From assembly GCA_963801045.1 (NCBI GenBank), contig CAWDDC010000003.1, positions 124,001-188,000 of the forward strand: 64,000 nt of DNA. Reading direction: 5' to 3'. The position numbers and the translations under genes were made by a program. The DNA is from JACCWP01 sp963801045 (GTDB lineage: Bacteria; Actinomycetota; Actinomycetes; Propionibacteriales; Nocardioidaceae). Every line of letters starts with the position of its first letter. Position 1 is the stretch's first letter. The notes beneath the pieces are model-generated. The model searched no databases and was not told the origin of the DNA. It saw only the letters and a program-made list of their open reading frames with translations. Below, one piece after another: positions 60,116 through 64,000 of this stretch.

Positions 60116-61165
60116 TTACTTCGCCGGCCCGGCCCCCGGCCGCGACGCCCAGGGCAGGTCCTCACCCGAGCGCACGACGATCAGCTTGTCGCCGCGCTCG
60201 AGCTGGGTCACCGTCGGGTCGTAGAAGCGGTGCACCACGTCGCCGCGCACCACCGCGATCACCTGGTCGCCGCACTTCTGCGGGCCGTGGCCGACCTCGT
60301 GCGGCTGCACCTCGCGCTCGGCGACCTCGAGTCCCTCGCCGGTCGTGAGCAGGTCCTCGAGCACCGCACCGAGCGCCGGGCTCACCGACGACAGCCCGAG
60401 CAGCCGGCCGACCGACTCCGACGAGGTCACGACGGCGTCGGCACCGCTCTGGCGCACCAGCGGGACGTTCTCCTGCTCCCGCACCGCCACCACGACGAAC
60501 GCGTCCGGGTTGACCGCCCGGGCGGTCAGCGTGATCAGGACGGCGGCGTCGTCGCGGTCGGCGGTGACGATGATCTGCTGCGCGCGGTCGGCGCCACCTC
60601 GCAGCAGCACCTCGCGCCGGGTGCCGTCGCCGACGATGCAGACCAGGCCGTCCTCCTGCGCCTGGCTGACGCCGGCGGGCGAGGGGTCGACCACCACGAT
60701 CGCCTCTGCGTCCGTGCCGCTGTCGCGCAGGGTCTGGGCGGCGCTGCGGCCCTTGGTGCCGTAGCCGATCACGAGGACGTGCTCATGCATGCGTCGCCTC
60801 CACTGGATGACTCGCCACTGCTGGCGGCCCTGGCTGGCCAGCACCTCGAGGGTGGTGCCGACCAGCAGGATCAGGAACAGGACCCGCAGCGGCGTGACCA
60901 CCACGATGTTGACCAGCCGGGCCCGGTCGCTGAACGGAACGATGTCGCCGTAGCCGGTCGTGGTCATCGTGACCGTGGCGTAGTAGACGCTGTCCAGCAG
61001 GTCGATGCTGCCGTCGTCGGTGTTGTCGACGTAGCCGCCCTTGTCGGCGTAGACGACCGCCACGATGACGAACAGCAGCCCGAGCCCGAGCAGCAGCCGG
61101 CCACCGAGCGCGCGCACGGGCGACGGGTCGCGCTCCGGGAGCCGTACGCGAGGTTGATCGGCCAC
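60116..61165 (-). CDS. Two-helix potassium channel with RCK (TrkA-N/TrkA-C) domain
   Basis: 349 residues, intact. Inner-membrane K+ channel: helix RLLLGLGLLFVIVAVVYADK, pore with selectivity filter TMTTTGYGDIVPFSD, helix RVLFLILLVGTTLEVLASQG. The cytoplasmic RCK domain has the nucleotide-binding Rossmann loop VLVIGYGTKGRSAAQTLRDS, the acidic end of strand 2 in AIVVVDPSPAG and VCIVGDGTRREVLLRGGADR. A C-terminal ligand domain ends KLIVVRSGEDLPWASRP. Start at 61165 (GTG). Its start is 10 bases from the stop of the phosphatase-like gene, so the two may be in one transcript. Confidence 0.94.
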   Translation of the reverse strand: MADQPRVRLPERDPSPVRALGGRLLLGLGLLFVIVAVVYADKGGYVDNTDDGSIDLLDSVYYATVTMTTTGYGDIVPFSDRARLVNIVVVTPLRVLFLILLVGTTLEVLASQGRQQWRVIQWRRRMHEHVLVIGYGTKGRSAAQTLRDSGTDAEAIVVVDPSPAGVSQAQEDGLVCIVGDGTRREVLLRGGADRAQQIIVTADRDDAAVLITLTARAVNPDAFVVVAVREQENVPLVRQSGADAVVTSSESVGRLLGLSSVSPALGAVLEDLLTTGEGLEVAEREVQPHEVGHGPQKCGDQVIAVVRGDVVHRFYDPTVTQLERGDKLIVVRSGEDLPWASRPGAGPAK

Positions 61166-61174
61166 GTCAGGACT

Positions 61175-61640
61175 CTAGGCGCCCGATCCGCCGTAACGGT
61201 GCCCTGCCCACGAACGACACACCCAGCCGTCGGAGTCGCCGGCCAGCTCGACCACCGCGCCGGTCGGGAGCGGGTGAGCGCCGCGTGGTCGGCGCGCAGG
61301 TTGCGGGCGAGCACCGGCAGCACCTGGGCCAGCACCGGAGCGTGCGTCACCAGCAGGGCGGTCTCCCCGCGGTGGGTGTCGGCGACCTCCTCGAGCACGG
61401 TGCGGACGCGGGCCACGGCGGTGGCGCGGTCGGCACCCGGATCGGCACGCAGCCCTGCCCGCTCGGTCAGCTGCACGCCCAGCCGTCAGCAGCCGTCCCC
61501 GCGGTCCCGACGGCGTCCTCCTCGTCGCTGCACCACACCGAGGCCACCCGCTGCTGGGCGACCGACGCCACCAGCGCCGGCGCCTGCTCAGGCGCTGCCG
61601 CGGCGACCAGCACGGTCACCGCGCACTGCAGGTCAGACAT
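61175..61640 (-). CDS. Degenerate histidine phosphatase (SixA/GpmB-like), two frameshifts
   Basis: About 155 residues. It begins MSDLQCAVTVLVAAAAPEQA, where catalytic RHG is expected but absent (the strand ends LVAAAAPEQ). Then VASVWCSDEEDAVGTAGTAA corresponds to the usual SPLxRAxQTA segment, and after a shift near 61485 come LGVQLTERAGLRADPGADRA and ETALLVTHAPVLAQVLPVL, retaining the second active-site histidine. A shift near 61270 leads to VVELAGDSDGWVCRSW. Without the phospho-accepting His, phosphatase activity is doubtful. Its ATG overlaps the meaA stop region by 8 bases. Confidence 0.7.
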
Positions 61641-63646
61641 CGAGACGGTGGGCGGCGCGGATCACGTCGACGATCCGGTCCATGATCTCGGTCATCCCGA
61701 AGTCCTTGGGGGTGAAGACGGCGGCGACGCCCTGCGCCTTCAGGGTGCGCGCGTGGCTGCCGGGGATGATGCCGCCCACGACGACGGGGACGTCGGTGGC
61801 GCCGGCGTCGCGCAGCCCGGCCAGCACCGCAGGCACCAGGTCGAGGTGGGAGCCGGACAGGATCGACAGCCCGACGCAGTGCACGTCCTCGGCCACCGCG
61901 GCGGCGACGATCTCGGCCGGGGTCAGCCGGATGCCCTGGTAGACGACCTCGAAGCCGGCGTCGCGGGCGCGTACGGCGATCTGCTCGGCCCCGTTGGAGT
62001 GCCCGTCGAGCCCGGGCTTGCCGACCAGCAGCCGCAGCCGACGGCCGAGCTCGTCACCCGTCGCCCGCACCCGCTCGCGCACCGCGGCGAGCTGCCGGCC
62101 GGCGTCGCCCGACGCCTCGGCGACACCGACCGAGCCGGAGACGCCGGTGGGCCCGCGGTACTCGCCGAACACACCGCGCAGGGCGCCGGCCCACTCCCCC
62201 GTGGTGACCCCGGCCCGGGCGCACTCCAGGGTGGCCGCCATCAGGTTGGCCCCGGACTCCGCGTCGCCGACCAGCCGGACCAGCGCCTGCTTGGCGCCGT
62301 CGTCGTCGCGCTCCGCGCGCCAGCGGCCGATGGACTCGACCGCGGCCGCCTCCGCCTCCGGGTCCGAGGTCTGGACGACGGTGTCGAGGTCGGCGGTCAG
62401 CGGCGAGGGCTCGGTGCCGGTGAAGCAGTTGACGCCGACGACCTTCTCCTCGCCCGACTCGATCCGGGCGCGGTGCACGGCGTGCGAGCCGACCAGCTGC
62501 TGCTTCATGTACTCCACCGCCTCGACCGCACCGCCGAGCTCCTCGACCCGCGCCATCTCCTCGCGCGCGCCGGCGACGAGCTCGTCGACCTTCGCCTGCA
62601 CGACGTGCGAACCCGCGAACAGGTCGTCGTGCTCGAGCAGGTCGGACTCGTACGCGAGCACCTGCTGCAGCCGCAGCGACCACTGCTGGTCCCACGGGCG
62701 GGGCAGGCCGAGCGCTTCGTTCCACGCGGGCAGCTGCACGGCACGCGCCCGGGCATCCTTGGACATCGTGACGCGCGAGCATCTCCAGCACGATCCGCTG
62801 CACGTTGTTCTCGGGCTGGGCCTCGGTGAGCCCGAGCGAGTTGACCTGGACGCCGTAGCGGAACCGGCGCATCCGCTCGTCGTCGACGCCGTAGCGCCGG
62901 CTGGTCAGCTCGTCCCACAGCTCGACGAAGGCGCGCATCTTGCACATCTCCTCGACGAATCGCACGCCTGCGTTGACGAAGAACGACATCCGACCGACCA
63001 CGGCACCGAACTCGTCGGCGGGCACCTGACCGGAGTCGCGCACCGCGTCGAGGACGGCCACGGCCGTCGACAGCGCGTACGCGAGCTCCTGGACCGGCGT
63101 CGCGCCGGCCTCCTGCAGGTGGTAGCTGCAGATGTTGATCGGGTTCCACTGCGGGACCGCGTCGACGGTGTACGCGATCATGTCGGTGGTGAGGCGCAGC
63201 GAGTGCTCCGGCGGGAAGACGTAGGTGCCGCGGGAGAGGTACTCCTTGATGATGTCGTTCTGGGTGGTGCCGGTCAGCTGCTGCGGGCTCGCACCCTGCT
63301 CCTCGGCGACGACCTGGTAGAGCGCCAGCAGCCACATCGCCGGGGCGTTGATCGTCATCGACGTGTTCATCCTCGCCAGCGGGATGCCGTCGAAGAGGGC
63401 GCGCATGTCACCGAGGTGCGCGACCGGGACGCCGACCTTGCCCACCTCGCCGCGGGCCAGCTCGTCGTCGGGGTCGTAGCCGGTCTGGGTGGGCAGGTCG
63501 AAGGCGACCGACAGGCCGGTCTGGCCCTTGTCCAGGTTGCCGCGGTAGAGCGCGTTGGAGCTCACCGCCGAGCTGTGCCCGGCGTACGTGCGCATCACCC
63601 AGGGCTTGTCACGCCGTGGCGACGCCCCGGCGGGTGGGTCGGCCAT
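61633..63646 (-). CDS. meaA: Ethylmalonyl-CoA mutase MeaA (one frameshift)
   Basis: B12-dependent conversion of (2R)-ethylmalonyl-CoA to methylsuccinyl-CoA. About 670 residues in one chain. Barrel: WVMRTYAGHSSAVSSNALYR, GLSVAFDLPTQTGYDPDDEL, ARMNTSMTINAPAMWLLALY, NICSYHLQEAGATPVQELAY, LTEAQPENNVQRIVLEMLA; after an extra C near 62772, SKDARARAVQLPAWNEALGL and WDQQWSLRLQQVLAYESDLL. C-terminal B12 domain: LLVGKPGLDGHSNGAEQIAV (cobalt-binding DxHxxG) and GLSILSGSHLDLVPAVLAGL. The ASPRRDKPWVMRTYAGHSSA start is typical of MeaA. With ccr and mce this shows a working ethylmalonyl-CoA route. Confidence 0.95.
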
Positions 63647-63697
63647 GAGCGAAGCGTAGGCCGAAGTGACCCGCGGGTAACCGGGTCGTGAGCGGAC

Positions 63698-63989
63698 TCA
63701 CGCAGCGACGGTGAGGACCCGGCCCAGCCGGGTGACCGCGAGGGTGCGGCGCAGACCGGGGCTCGGGTGGTGCAGGACCAGCTGGTCGCCACGGCGGTGC
63801 AGCCGCTCGTGGGCGGCCGCCAGCAGGCCCAGGCCGGTCACGTCGATCCACTCGACGTCGCTCATGTCGACGACGACGTCACCGGGTGCCTCGTCGATGG
63901 CGCGGTGCAGGGCGGCCCGGGCGGCGGCGGCGGAGGAACCATCGAGGCGGTACGGCAGCCGCACGTCGACTGGCCTGGTCGAGCGTCAT
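63698..63989 (-). CDS. STAS-domain (anti-anti-sigma factor-like) protein, one frameshift
   Basis: About 96 residues. ATG at 63989 with GGGAGG upstream; MTLDQA, then after a shift near 63972 VDVRLPYRLDGSSAAAARAA. The STAS core is DVVVDMSDVEWIDVTGLGLL: the usual phosphorylatable Ser/Thr site (D-S/T-x-G) reads DVTGLG, with Thr available. It continues LLAAAHERLHRRGDQLVLHH and RRTLAVTRLGRVLTV. Partner anti-sigma kinase not in the window. Alternatives are a SpoIIAA-type or NTP-binding STAS protein. Confidence 0.88.
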
Positions 63990-64000
63990 GTGAACCTCCC

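Overview
High-GC actinobacterial chromosome segment, most likely from a Nocardioides-like member of the Propionibacteriales. The placement rests on GTG starts, GTGA/ATGA gene overlaps, a GlgE-pathway operon, NucS mismatch repair, an IdeR-type iron box and many actinobacteria-typical genes; it is inference, since the window holds no rRNA or tRNA. There is no prophage, CRISPR array or recognisable insertion sequence. About 60 genes are packed tightly, with no gene-free stretch over 300 bases.

The key caveat is that well over half of the genes, including housekeeping ones (mnmA, cysteine desulfurase, etfB, glgB, ccr, meaA), are split by 1-base frameshifts although family-level similarity continues on both sides. 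Where I aligned by eye, most look like a single extra G or C in a short G/C run and a few like deletions. I read these as sequence or assembly errors, not pseudogenes, and give whole-gene spans with approximate shift points.

Layout. 1-6.6 kb (minus): M13 peptidase fragment, ligA, a MetE-like methionine synthase, mnmA, cysteine desulfurase, a nucleotidyltransferase-like gene. 6.7-9.8 kb (plus): two esterases and an ATP-grasp enzyme. 10-16.7 kb: ABC-F ATPase, etfBA, a membrane protein, an acyltransferase/methyltransferase pair, enoyl-CoA hydratase. 16.8-25 kb: glgX; a secreted protein flanked by 22-bp tandem arrays in inverted orientation; a three-gene WXG-like cassette; glgP. 25-28 kb: a sulfonate/nitrate-type ABC importer ending in a strong hairpin. 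28-36.4 kb: glgE-treS-mak-glgB plus a GNAT-Nudix fusion. 36.4-44.5 kb: hairpin repeats, lipoprotein, membrane protein with an acidic repeat tail, thioredoxin-TPR protein, a B12-domain-less acyl-CoA mutase behind a palindrome, MarR regulator, small membrane genes, MFS transporter. 44.5-64 kb: sulfotransferases, meaB, thiolase, mce, ccr, a DivIVA/Scy-like coiled-coil protein, lysyl-oxidase-like protein, a tandem 3-hydroxyacyl-CoA dehydrogenase, a CHAT-like protein, nucS, ferritin and a small Cys/Lys protein around an iron box, potassium channel, a degenerate histidine phosphatase, meaA and a STAS protein.

Two pathways dominate. One is alpha-glucan/trehalose metabolism: TreS makes maltose, Mak phosphorylates it, GlgE extends glucan, GlgB branches it, GlgP and GlgX degrade it. 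The other is ethylmalonyl/methylmalonyl-CoA metabolism: thiolase, hydroxyacyl-CoA dehydrogenase, hydratase, Ccr, MeaA, Mce, a mutase and MeaB, with EtfAB as electron carrier. The most unusual features are non-coding: the 22-bp arrays and a family of hairpins sharing one loop but carrying different stems.
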